Shown here in pieces: positions 9,453-19,492 of a stretch of DNA of 48,351 nucleotides. Below the pieces are notes generated by a model. That model made no database searches, was not told where the DNA came from, and saw nothing but the letters and a program-made list of their open reading frames with translations. Numbering within the stretch: position 1 is the stretch's first letter; each line of letters opens with the position of its first letter. Location: assembly GCA_025093555.1 (NCBI GenBank), contig JAIWNF010000124.1:1-48351 (forward strand). The letters are read 5' to 3'. The stretch is from Circinella umbellata. Its lineage: Eukaryota > Mucoromycota > Mucoromycetes > Mucorales > Lichtheimiaceae. The position numbers and the translations under genes are program-made.

Positions 9453-11290
9453 GCTAGTAAGGTCCAAGTGGGATTCTTGTTCAACAGATCTTGGTCGTTT
9501 GTTGTGGTGCTGATGACAATCGGTGGCTGTAAGGCGAGTTGGGTTGCGAGCGGATACCAAGGGGCTGAGGGCCAATTCGGTGTAATCAATGTTGCTGAGA
9601 GTGGGTGTTGGATTAGCCGTTGTAGACACTGTAATATCAGACTCCATGGTGGGGCTAGATATAAGCGGCCCATCGTGTGCGTCCATTGTTTGCTGAATGC
9701 ATTGGTCCAAAGTGCCTGTGGGTGATGGTTCCAGCTCACGAATTGTTTGGTCTGTCGATTTGTTGCTGAGGCGAAGAGGTCGAGCTGGTGGGGACCCCAA
9801 AGTTGATTTAATTGTTGATATACTGTTACTGGTAATTTCCATTCGTTTTGTGTCGTCATGGCACGTGATGGCGAGTCGGCTGGGTTTTGTGCTGATGGGA
9901 CATATAGCGTGGTGAGTGTTATATTGTGTTGAAAACAAAATTTCCATATCTTCATGGCTAAGGAGTTGAGCATTTTTGATTTGGTTCCTCCAAAATGACG
10001 GATATATGCTATCGCACTGATGTTGTCCATGCACAGTTGTATGTGCGGTGTGTTGATTAAGCTGGGAGTTTGTAAGGCTTTCCAGACTGTCAGAAGTTCC
10101 AAATAGTTGATATGGTAATGCCGTTCTTGTGCAGTCCACTTGCCAGATAGGTATATATTGTTCTGAACTATACCATAGCCGCTGGTCGAAGCATCGGTGA
10201 AGAGTTGTGTTGTTGGTTGGTGTTGGATGATATGGGATCCATTCCAAGTTTGAAGTTGGGAAATCCACCATACCAGTTCTTGTTGCATAGGTGCTGTGAT
10301 TGAAGCTATTTGTTTCTGACGAGTTTGATTCAATCGGGTCAACAAATGCCGAGTACGAAATCTTGCTTGCTGATTCCCCAATTGAGTTGCTACCGCTGAG
10401 CCGATGAACTGTGCTAACTTCGGCCATGGAATCATCTTCATATAGAGCAGTTGATATGCCAGCCGTCGAATTGTTCGAATTTTCTAGCCTGGAATTGAAA
10501 TCGTCATTTTTGTTGTATTGATGCTCATGCCCAAATGATTGATATTTTGTGTTGGAATTAATTGAGATTTCTCTGTGTTGAGAAGCCAGCCGAGTTCTTG
10601 TAATTTTTGTGATATCATTTGAGTATGTTTTTGGGCTTTCAGAGCTGATTTGGCCATGATCAAAAGGTCGTCCATATAGGCTGTCAATCGAATACCTTGG
10701 CGCCGAGCCCATTTCAGAAGTGGTTTTAATGTTTTTGTGAAAACGATAGGTGACAGGCTGAGGCCAAACGGCAGCACCTTGTATTGATAAAGCTTCTGTC
10801 TCCATTGGAATTGTAATAGATGACGATGTTGAGGATGAATTGGAATGTGATGAAAAGCATCTTTTAGATCGATCGATGTGAGGTAATCGCCTGGTTGTAG
10901 CATGTTGGTGATGGTTGGCCAAGATTCCATTTTGAAGTGTATTTTTGGTAGATATTGATTCAGTGGTCTGAGGTTGAGTACAGGACGAAGGCCTCCATCC
11001 TTTTTCGGGAGTAAGAAAAGGCGAGATCGGAAGCCCGGAGTACAAGGGGAGATGGGTTCGATAGCCTCTTTCGCCAATAAGGTCTTGATTTCTTGATCGA
11101 TTATTGAAGTGGAGTCTACTGAGGAGTGCGGAAAAAGTTGGTGGTTTGTAAGTGGCGGTGGAGACCTTAGCGGTAAGCGGTAACCGTTTCTGAGAATTGT
11201 TCGGAGCCATGGTGAAACTTGAAAGCTAAGAGAATGAGACCAGGTAGAGCAAAAAAGAGAGAGTCGACCACCTACGCTTTTTATTGTGTT
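9404..11290 (-). pseudogene. DIRS reverse transcriptase - RNase H - methyltransferase-like ORF with one stop
   Basis: One frame from about 11,290 to the stop at 9404. The order is: RT N-terminal part (GRLSLFCSTWSHS, LLAKEAIEPI), palm with LPKKDGGLRPVLNLRPLNQY, SIDLKDAFHHIPI and the catalytic AYMDDLL; then a TAG at 10,484-10,486; then KIRTIRR and the thumb (FIGSAVATQ); then RNase H with LFTDASTSGYG, NYLELLTVWKAL, CMDNISAIAYI and NPADSPSR; and finally the methyltransferase-like tail typical of DIRS (LDLFASATNRQT, LYLAPPWSLI). The TAG is the only break and falls where relatives have a sense codon before KIR. No ATG fits the full N terminus, so it may be expressed by overlap with gag. Polymerase and RNase H would copy the element RNA. 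Confidence 0.88.
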
Positions 11291-12128
11291 CTCTGGTGAG
11301 ACTGGCGAGCGTGAAAATCCCGCTGCTGAGATTGTTGGTAGGGTCTTGAACCCCCATTGTTAATTGTAGTAAATGAAGACGATTGGTGTTGATTATGATT
11401 ATCAGCGGAGCGACGCTGAGCTTGTTCAATAGCTGGTTTTTCATAGTCTTGTTTCTGATACGTATAGGATCGAGGTCCCTTGTTTTTCTTCGAGCGACGC
11501 TGAGTGGCGAGCTGAATGGATTGCTGAAGTTTAATATGGTCCAACATGTCCTGGGTGTTGACCAAAAATTTTTCTTGTTGAGAACTAGGCGCCTCAAGAT
11601 GATTTGGGAGACCCTTGTACAAATTATCAGTACGTAAAGTGGTGATATATGAAGCCAAATCAGATAAAAGTTCATGCATCGCCTGTGCAAAGTCACTGCC
11701 TTGTTGTCGAATATTGGTGTCATTGATATTACCATGTAGATTTGGTACAAAAACCAATCCAATGGTCTGGTAAGACCTGATAGACGATACTGAATATTAT
11801 GAAGAGCTGAATCAAAGTGTTTTGCAGATGCAGAAATGGTGACTTTATTGAGTTTTGGTGGATCATAATTGCGTATGGCATTCTTAGGACAATCGAAGAG
11901 GAATTGTCGACGCTGTGAATCATCCAAAGGTCGTTTGAAAAAATCTTCTTGAATGAAGGGATATTGCGCCAGCATCTCTTCAGTGGGATGAAAGTCGGCA
12001 CCGGGATTGCGTACAGTGACGTTGGGGTCATTGTTGGTATTGGCAGTGGTCGCCAATTGTTGTTCAACGGCTTGTAAGCGTTGAAGTAGGGCATTAGCCC
12101 AAGCGGGGGCGGCATCATCATTATTCAT
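11281..12128 (-). pseudogene. DIRS gag-like ORF, frameshifted
   Basis: It starts at the ATG at 12,128 (MNNDDAAPAWANALLQRLQA), a coiled-coil-like start common for DIRS gag. The frame is coherent to GLTRPLDW. A run of five T on the coding strand (plus positions 11,749-11,753) then shifts the frame, and the protein continues as FVPNLHGNINDTNIRQQGSD to the stop at 11,281, ending in a Q/S/R-rich tail. One more T would restore the frame, so this is a one-base loss, a sequencing error, or (less likely) a programmed shift. The role is presumed nucleocapsid-like RNA binding. Confidence 0.75.
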
Positions 12129-12175
12129 AAGCTACGACGGTGAGTTCCAGGAGCGTAGTAAAATGTTCGAATAAA

Positions 12176-12293
12176 AAGAAGATAGAGATTATAGACTTAG
12201 AAAATATTTCCTTTTTATATTACATAATTAGTTCTCAGTAGTGAAATGTTTCGATTTAAATAAAGAAAGAATTGATCCACAGCCAAGGTCCCC
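12176..12293 (-). repeat. DIRS right inverted terminal repeat
   Basis: Inverted partner of 8195-8312; no mismatch seen across 118 bp. It probably carries the promoter of the minus-strand ORFs, since gag starts about 50 bp inside it. Confidence 0.95.
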
Positions 12294-12309
12294 GACAAGG
12301 ATGTGTAAT

Positions 12310-13303
12310 GATATAAGCACTACTTACCACGATCACTAATATGAATAATACTATGTACGTATAAAAACGTATGAATCCACGGATCAAATTGAAGAATGAG
12401 TTACATTTACAGTGTTTTGCACTTCAAAATATAAAAAATAGAAGAATCAAGTGTACGTAATTGTTGGGTTCTATGAATACAACTTTTTTTTCATTAGTGA
12501 ATCTGTTTTTATACGTAGTGGGTGATACATGTCAATTTTTCAGCATTCCCTGAATGAAAAAATGGGATTTCAACCAAAAATCTCGAAAGAATATTGGCGT
12601 CAAGATATTGATACCATATAAAATATCTAATCGACAAATAGAAGCTTAATTAGAAGATATATATTTATTTATAAGTTAATAGAGTTTATCGCTTATGACA
12701 ACAAATATTTTATTTTTATTCTACGTATAGCTACTCAATAGCTTTATTTTTCTGACATTCTATTAGTATTTGGTCAATCTATAGTAGAGACATTCACATC
12801 CCTCACTCAATCTATAGAAAATGTTAAATCAACCAAAACAACAAGTCAATTTCTTTTGTGGTTTCTTTTTGCACCTTATATTTAGTTTACTAGGCCTTTT
12901 GTTTATTCTTCTTTTTTAATATAAACGTATTCAAAAATAAGAATATTACCAAGCTACGTACGTATTACTTTTATGCTGAAATTACTTAAAAAGAGCCAGT
13001 AGTATACCCTTTAATCTATAAATAGATATACGTAGCAAGTTTAGAGTTTTGTAATAATAATAATAATACGTAATCATAATATCATAAGTACCATATACGT
13101 ATTCATCAAAAACCGATCGAAAATCCAAAAAATATATCATCAATATTATTAAGTTCATCTTCTTAAGATTCAACCTTTTATAATATCGTCATTTTGCTAC
13201 ACATTGACAATTAAGATACTATATTAATATATATGTATATATGTAATATATATATTGTTCCTATCGAATTCTACATTAAATTAGTCATCATACCAGGTAA
13301 TAC
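12310..13303. other. Intergenic, rich in TACGTA
   Basis: No gene recognised. It includes the partner (about 12,605-12,650) of the short direct repeat at about 5367-5412. The palindrome TACGTA occurs at least nine times between 12,350 and 13,105. Confidence 0.5.
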
Positions 13304-13450
13304 ATGATTTGTATACCTTTTACAATCCTATTTGGTACACTTCTTTTTGCAAGTGTGGGTTCTGTGGTCAAAGCTTTTGACAGGAGATCAAAACCTATCT
13401 CAAGCCGAAGGTTATATGCCGAGATCCGACTGGTATGCTTTACTTGTTGA
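13304..13450 (+). CDS. Possible small secreted peptide, 48 aa
   Basis: An ATG opens 48 codons to TGA at 13,448. The first ~22 residues (MICIPFTILFGTLLFASVGS) look like a signal peptide, followed by a basic region (DRRSKPISSRR) and a C-terminal C-F-T-C. Alternatively, the GGTATGC at 13,433 is a donor site and this is only the first exon of a longer secreted protein, but I found no in-phase acceptor nearby. No family recognised. Confidence 0.3.
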   Translation: MICIPFTILFGTLLFASVGSVVKAFDRRSKPISSRRLYAEIRLVCFTC

Positions 13451-14056
13451 TGGTTATATATATACCCAAAGACATAACATTCCTTCGCCTGTATCCAATT
13501 ACTTTTCCCCTTTATTCATCTGATCGGGTTATTCAAATATCAGTAGCTGCCTTTTTTCGAACTCATAGTTTTATGACATATAGCTGCAATAACGATAACA
13601 ATCTGCTGAAAACAATCTTATTTCGATAAAGTTTTTATATCTTCGTAAGTCAATTTTATTTGATTTGATCGCATAGAGGTCTTGATATATTTGAGAACAG
13701 GTTCAAGTTGAGTAGTCATTCATTTCAAATTAATATTAATTCCTTCAATATAACTTCTCTACCCTTCGCTGCAACATCTTGTTCTTGCTCCCATTTCTCT
13801 TTAGGGATTGTTGAAAAAAAACCACAATCTTTTTTGAAGCATCAGCTGGTTATCGTTCACTTTGTATCCGCACCAAACTGTAATGTAAAAGTCTTTATTA
13901 TACACCACCAATTGAACTTTCGGTTTCTTTTTTCCCTAATTAAAGGAAGGTGGAGAGTTTCATCGATTACTTCATATAAAATCTATTTATCGTTACCATG
14001 ATTAGTGGTTGTTATTATTGCATGTAAAAATGATAAAAAAGAAGTATGCCATATTA
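13451..14056. other. Intergenic with eroded coding traces
   Basis: The minus strand between about 13,990 and 13,740 gives short coding-like bits (such as EKWEQEQDVAAKGREVILKE in one frame) broken by stops. I cannot place them in a family; they may belong to the decayed gene copies on either side of the DIRS element. Confidence 0.3.
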
Positions 14057-14340
14057 TTACTCACTTGGTAAATATAGTCTGCTTTGAATGATTTCAGTAT
14101 ATCCCGATCTTATATTTTTCGATAAAGTAGTTGACATTTTGAAGGGTTTGCAATAAAAGGTATGGTCCAGAAAATAAAAGTTCAGACAACATACAATAAC
14201 ATCGTAATACGAACACCAAGCTATGTCGACCAGGGATCGAAAGTGGGTTTTTATGGCTTGTCCAGCACCTTGGAAAACAATAAGATCTGGTCCAACAAAG
14301 TGAAATAAGATCATATTTCCTGATTTTGTCTGGAAACGAA
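14057..14340 (-). repeat. Copy B of the ~290-bp inverted duplication (partner 3,700-4,005)
   Basis: This is the reverse complement of 3718-3992. It holds the 5' flank, the ATG and exon 1 of the unknown gene at 3916, up to the donor GTGAGT, and then the homology ends. In exon 1 it encodes LSKNIRSGYTEIIQSRLY where copy A has LSKSIRSGYIEIIQSSLY. Without later exons it is a gene fragment. Confidence 0.88.
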
Positions 14341-14351
14341 TTTACAGGCAT

Positions 14352-14525
14352 TTAAATCTCTTTTGAAGATACAAAAGGCGTCCGATATAAAACTCCTACT
14401 TTAAATGAAGAGAGAAAATGTTAAATATTGACAATGTATTTCCCATCTTCTCAACTTGCAAACGGATCATTTTTTTATACAGACAATATGCTTACCTAGT
14501 TAACAGTTGCGATGTCAGCGAAAAT

Positions 14526-14581
<56 letters not shown>

Positions 14582-15688
14582 GGTTATAGAGGTTAATAGC
14601 AATATAATCCTAAATCAGTAGTGTTATTGTTTTTACGACGAGTACGAAGAAGAGAAAAAATAGTTTATTTTTTATTTACCTAGTGATTGTAATAGATGAT
14701 GATATTCTTACGGTGCTTCTGGGGTTGAAAATGCGATGGAAGATACTGTGTTTTTTGTCCAAGAAATTTAACTGCATACTCAGGGAATATTTAATCCGGC
14801 ATTAGCTCCAGTATCCGATACTTGATACGTATTAATCGAAATTATTTGAAATAGCAATTGTCTACTCTCTCATTAAATAAGCCAATGTCATACACACAGA
14901 TAAAAAGGCTTTCCATGGATATATTTCCACAAATTCATGACATTTCTAAATATAGTAGGTGCAGCAAAGTAGTCAATAACTATTTGATAATTATCATGAT
15001 AATAATAATCTACAAAAATATATAGCAAAACTTACATAGACCCCATCTTTCACTCCTAAGCAAAGAACACCGAGAGTAAATACCACCGCCAGTGACAGAA
15101 TAAGCTAAATAATGACAAACAAATTTTCCGTTATTAAGGTTTCATCCAATAATAATATATTATTAATTCAATATTTTAAAATGTTGTGTATATGTCTATA
15201 CGTACAGTACCTAAAGAGCTTGAGCTATTTAAAGTGCTATAGCTATTACAAGAGGTACGTACAACAACGATCCAAACATTCAATCAAATCAACTTCCAAA
15301 ATCAATTTCCATTTCAAAGAATATTCATAAACGAGCTACTATAGTAATAATGAAAACTAGTGATTATATTCACAGTAATAAGATAAATTGGAATTTTTGA
15401 TAGACAATTTGACGATTGTTTTGATGACATATAATAAGTGGGTTGTTTATACTAGAAAGAATGATTAATATGAAAATAAGAGTGAATATACGTGTGAGGC
15501 GGAGAGGGAGATCGTGTAATATACAAATGCTAGCTGGATAAATGTAAAATATAAGGTTCTTTTGTAACAAAAAATATAGGAGGACCAAATATATAAAAGA
15601 ACAATAAAAAAAGAAATTATTACTCCTGACTACTTGGTGCTGATAACAGTGCCTCAACGACATCCTTAGTATGCCGACCTTCATTTAA
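14352..15688. other. Intergenic; weak coding hints, long poly-A tract
   Basis: Contains the A51 run (see separate entry). On the minus strand near 15,107-15,040 there is an exon-like hydrophobic piece with splice signals (LILSLAVVFTLGVLCLGVKD), and near 14,750 another short open stretch ending SSIAFSTPEAP. I could not join these into a gene. Confidence 0.35.
14529..14579 (+). repeat. A51 homopolymer
   Basis: Fifty-one consecutive A. It could be the 3' end of a retrocopied transcript or SINE-like insert, or simple slippage. I saw no flanking target duplication or upstream retrocopy. Confidence 0.95.
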
Positions 15689-16229
15689 TCAAATTACTAA
15701 TGGGTCAACTTTTGATGGGAAAGAAGGAGTATAGGTAGTATTTACATTTTGTATTTCTTGAATATTATTTAAGTTGTCTTGTTCCAAATTTTTAATTGCA
15801 TCGATAGTTGTTTCCAAGGATGACTAAGCATAATAAACCTTTAATCAATATTTGACTGATTCTAAAATCAAACTGAATTATTTTTTGTACTTACTCCAAG
15901 ATTAAAGTAAAATCTAATATACGGTAATAATTCTTCGCTCATGTCACTAAACGCAACTGGAATATTTGTCGTTTGCTCTTTTGTCATAATGTAAATCCCT
16001 TCTCCAGGAGACGTCATTGACCAATGTCAAACTCCAGTACCTATCAAAGTAAGTTTCATGAGATACACTTCGTGGAAAATACGTATGTAACAACTCAAAA
16101 TCAACAAAACAAATTGATAATCTTACCGTATGCATGAGTAAAATGAATCTTGATTTTGCTGAAATATTGGTATGATGCGTATGGATTTTTATAAGCAATA
16201 TTTTTCAAGATGGATAATAAACCGAACAT
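15689..16229 (-). pseudogene. Small gene of unknown family, three exons, one internal stop
   Basis: Exons 16,229-16,127, 16,040-15,895 and 15,823-15,689 join in phase (384 nt, 128 codons). It begins MFGLLSILKNIAYKNPYASY. Exon 2 starts GTGV, then TGA, then HWSMTSPGEGIYIMTKEQTT; the plus-strand relative at 6.0-6.3 kb has CGA (arginine) at that place, so a single C-to-T change broke it. Exon 2 continues NIPVAFSDMSEELLPYI, and exon 3 ends VDPLVI. Shared introns with the relative show a real gene ancestry. No function is recognised. Confidence 0.5.
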
Positions 16230-17175
16230 TGCTTTGAAAATTATATCTAAATCTGATGATTATAAAAATTTCTTAAAATTTTTAACATCTATAATATTTA
16301 TATAATCAATATAAACTTAATTTATTTTATAATATTATATATAATGAAAACATAAAGATTTATGAATACATTAATAAAGACATAAATATTAAGAAAAAAT
16401 AAATTAAGTTAATTTTCTTTTTTACACCACACAACAACACACCTCACACACACTTCACACAACATAATAACAAACAACAAACAACAAAACCATTTCATGC
16501 TTTTCTTGTTTATTCTTATATTTATTAAAAAACAATTATTTGTAACACAAATTATGTTTTTAGAATCTTTATCTAAAGATTCAGATAGCATAGTTATCAA
16601 AAAATAATAAATTTAAATTTTTATTTTTATTTTTAAGATAATCAAAATTGAATTTTCATAATAATATGATATAATGTATCTATGCTATTATGAGCTAATA
16701 TTTTGGTGATAAAAATGATATTAGTGTACAGTATTCATCGAATAGTAACAGTTAACCAGAGACAGGATTTATAATGAATGTACAACAAAGTGTGTTTAAA
16801 ATATGGACCATGGTTAGCGGTTGAATAAATGAGTTAAAATGAATTTTATCAGCAACATAATTACATACAGTACTCGATGGTAATAAACAAGTACGTGACA
16901 AAGTTGAAAAGAAATACATACATATCCAGATAAGAAAGAAGAAAAAGCATCTGTGTGAAGTTGGTGAAAAAGAGACACTGTTATCAATAAGGTGTTGAGA
17001 AGGTTTTTTTTGACGGCAAGAATGATTTGTGTATTTTCAATTTCTATGGAAACAAAGTAGCCAACTGAAAACAAAGCGAAGAACTGAGATGACGTTAAAG
17101 GAAGGTCGTGTCAATAATGTTATCAATAAAAAACTGATATTATATTGTATAAGATAAAATAATACTATTATAAAT
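16230..17175. other. Intergenic, no gene seen
   Basis: Very AT-rich. It includes a CA-rich stretch around 16,420-16,490 and an open minus-strand frame (16,814-17,074) whose composition does not look protein-coding. Confidence 0.5.
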
Positions 17176-17312
17176 CCGGTAAATATTTAAGAAAGCTCAC
17201 CGGATACCGGTTTAGCGAATCACCGGTATTTTACTAAGTATATAAAAAATATTTAAGAGAAACTACCGGTTTAGCGAAATACCGGTTTAACGAGCACCGG
17301 TTTAGCGAATAC
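17176..17312. repeat. Clustered CCGGTTTAGC repeats
   Basis: Several copies of ACCGGTTTAGCGAA(A/T), spaced 15-60 bp (for example three in a row at about 17,264-17,312). The core is the reverse complement of the GCTAAACCGG repeat upstream of the ASCC1-like gene at 2.4 kb. Confidence 0.8.
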
Positions 17313-17379
17313 TTACTGTATATAGGTTTATTTATTATTCGGATGTTATATGAATTAGTATAAATACTATAATGTATTA

Positions 17380-17853
17380 TAGAATATCAAACCAATCAAA
17401 AAAATTGATACGTAAAAATAAATGTACATCTTCTTGAGGTTATAATCATATTATATTATTCTACTACTGATAAATTATTTTTGATATAAATAATTGTAAT
17501 TAATCCCTTTTTTTATCTAATAGCAAAACCATTTATTCCTATCCGGATGATAAAAAATAAACTTTTATTTCTCAATTACGTACTCATTTCAAATTCTTTA
17601 TTGTGTTTTCGATAAAGCATACATTGATGTAAAGTATTGAAAAAAAAAAGCGTAACCAAATAATAATGTGCTTCTTGCCTATGATATTTAATGTTACTCG
17701 CCTCATTTACCCTTAATGAGTTATTTCTCAAGATACGTATAGTGCTGTCTAAAGATATTAATGTAAACTTTTTTTTGGTTAAAAGATAAGTTATATATGA
17801 TGTCAACATTATATTTTTATTCTTCTTCCAAGACCCGAAAGAATGAAGTTGAC
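17380..17853. repeat. Interspersed repeat, interrupted by the MULE (relative at 43,400-43,850)
   Basis: This sequence is recognisably similar, in the same order, to 43,400-43,800 (shared blocks include ATATCAAACCAAT, GATTATAATCATAT-like and GATGTCAACAT). Homology seems to continue on the far side of the MULE (25,074-25,110, CATGATTTGTCCC against CATGAGTTGTCTC). It is therefore an older repeat into which the transposon inserted. Confidence 0.65.
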
Positions 17854-17862
17854 TTTTTTTTT
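17854..17862. repeat. Left target-site duplication of the MULE (T9)
   Basis: Nine T immediately before the terminal inverted repeat, mirrored by nine T at 25,065-25,073. Nine bp is the duplication length typical of MULE elements. Confidence 0.8.
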
Positions 17863-18173
17863 GAGAATTACTACATGGGCTACAAAAATTCAAAGTCAGA
17901 CCACATGGGCTACAAAAATCATAAGGTATGTTAGTAACTTGTAGCCCATCTCGTCTGCTTGCCATATATAGATCCTGTAGCCCATCTCGTCTAATTTTTT
18001 GTAGCCCACCTCGTCTAATTTTTTTGTAGCCCACCTCGTCTAATTTTTTGTAGCCCACCTCGTCTAATTTTTTTGTAGTCCATCTCGTCTAATTTTTTGT
18101 AGCCCACCTCGTCTAATTTTTTTGTAGCCCACCTCGTCTAATTTTTTTGTAGCCCACCTCGTCTAATTTTTTT
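17863..18173 (+). repeat. MULE left terminal inverted repeat with tandem array
   Basis: The outer ~120 bp match the right end in reverse complement. From about 17,976 there are roughly eight tandem units of GTAGCCC(A/T)CCTCGTCTAA plus a run of 6-7 T. The repeated GTAGCCCAYCTCGTC core is a plausible transposase binding site. Confidence 0.9.
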
Positions 18174-18410
18174 AATATCATATAGTTGATAATTTTCAAA
18201 ATAAAATTTTCAAGATAATTAATTTCATTGTTGTTACTATGTTTTTACGCTATAACTACACTTTTATTATATTATTCTCTTCCCTAAGTGTATAGTATAA
18301 TTACTTTGTGCTACCTTTTCCCTTTTTGACAATTTTATTTTTCATACTTCTTGTAATGCGCATTGATTTCTGCTTGGTACTTATTATACCATATATTAAT
18401 CAGTATTGTC

Positions 18411-18515
18411 AAGGTGTGCAGCAATATTAACATCATAATTTGTATGCATTATAATTACAATTATTGCTAAAACATGCAGCAATATTAGCATCATTATTCA
18501 TATTTTGCTGTTACA
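18411..18515. repeat. MULE subterminal repeat, block 1
   Basis: Two imperfect units with the core GCAGCAATATTA(A/G)CATCAT followed by ATGCATTATAATTACAATTATTG-like sequence. The same unit recurs about 500 bp downstream. Confidence 0.75.
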
Positions 18516-19022
18516 TTCCGTTTGGATCGTACTTAATAAAATAAAAAGAAGATAGAAGTAATTCTGAGTAAAAGACTCAAGGAATAAAGAAAGTTATACG
18601 TATCAAATAACTTATTCAACAAAAATAAAAGGGGGTGGTTTTTTATAACCACAGCATATTCAATATGTCAAGTAGTTGGGAAAAGAGTTTATTTCAATAA
18701 AATGAACTACTTGTTGTTTTGCACAAAAGGGAAGAAACTATTCTTTTTATTATACTAATTATTTGATTATTTAATTTCTTACTCTGAATCTCATTTCAGG
18801 TAAAAATGAATCTGGTTACAAATATAGATAAATTTCATTGGACAGATGTAACCACTTATTCCATGAACATACTTCTGGTATTGATTTATTATAAAAAAAT
18901 GATAATGATAATCAATGAAAATATTTGTAATATAATAATGATAATTATGATAAGAGAGAAAAAAGATAGCTGTGATATTTTTTTTTTTAAAAAAAAAACA
19001 AATAATAAAAAAGAGGGGTACA

Positions 19023-19310
19023 TAACAATGCATTATAATTACAATTATTGTCAAACCCCGCAGCAATATTAACATCATTATTCATATGCATGATGATAAC
19101 AATTATTGGTAAACCCCGCAGAAATATTGACATATGCATAATTATGATAACATTAATTGGCAAAGCCTACAACAATATTAACATCATTATTCACATGCAT
19201 TATGATGATAACAATTATACCAAATTGGCATCATTGTTCATATGCATTATGATCACAATTATTAAATTGTCATTGTCATTGTCAAAGTCGCAACAATATT
19301 ACAGTAATAT
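19023..19310. repeat. MULE subterminal repeat, block 2
   Basis: Four to five imperfect units of 50-62 bp with the core GC(A/T)(A/G)CAATATTAACATCAT, then TCATATGCATTATGAT and ACAATTATTG. The array lies 180-470 bp upstream of the gene start. Its role (promoter or transposase binding) is inference. Confidence 0.8.
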
Positions 19311-19492
19311 CATTATTATTTGTATAATAATTATTCAGAAAACATATAAATACCCATCGCGAATAAACAAATAAATCAATATCTTTTAAAGATTTTTTAT
19401 AACTTTATTATTTTTCTCAATTTCACTTCATATTTTTCTATTTACTACGAAAATACGTATTATCCACCAAACATAATTATTACGATACAACC

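Larger units (their letters stand above)
8144..12309 (-). mobile_element. DIRS-type tyrosine-recombinase retrotransposon, structurally complete
   Basis: The element has the DIRS layout. A 118-bp inverted terminal repeat is identical at both ends (8195-8312 and 12,176-12,293). Short unique extensions lie outside it (8147-8194 and 12,294-12,306). An internal complementary region at 8376-8470 is the reverse complement of the right extension joined to the left extension. The sequence TAAT occurs at both outer boundaries (8143-8146 and 12,306-12,309), as expected for recombinase-mediated insertion of a circle without a target duplication. All coding frames run on the minus strand: gag-like, RT-RNase H-methyltransferase-like, then tyrosine recombinase. 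Identical terminal repeats point to recent insertion, yet gag has a frameshift and RT one stop codon, so this copy probably moved using proteins supplied by another copy. Confidence 0.93.
18174..19492. other. MULE 5' internal non-coding region
   Basis: Between the left terminal repeat and the transposase start. It holds the subterminal ~57-bp repeats (18,411-18,515 and 19,023-19,310) and would contain the promoter. No open exon was recognised. Confidence 0.6.

Noticed and set aside
16814..17074. Minus-strand 86-codon frame with hydrophobic composition
   Set aside because: AT-driven composition, no motif, no neighbouring exon.
17576..18058. Minus-strand frame of 160 codons with GYKK/RRGGLQKIRR repeats
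   Set aside because: It is simply a translation of the MULE terminal repeat array; the same peptide appears from the right-hand array at 24,869-25,225.
17986..18173. Possible CRISPR-like array (regular 25-27 bp repeats)
   Set aside because: Units are directly adjacent without unique spacers, are mirrored at the other end of a transposon, and the genome is eukaryotic.
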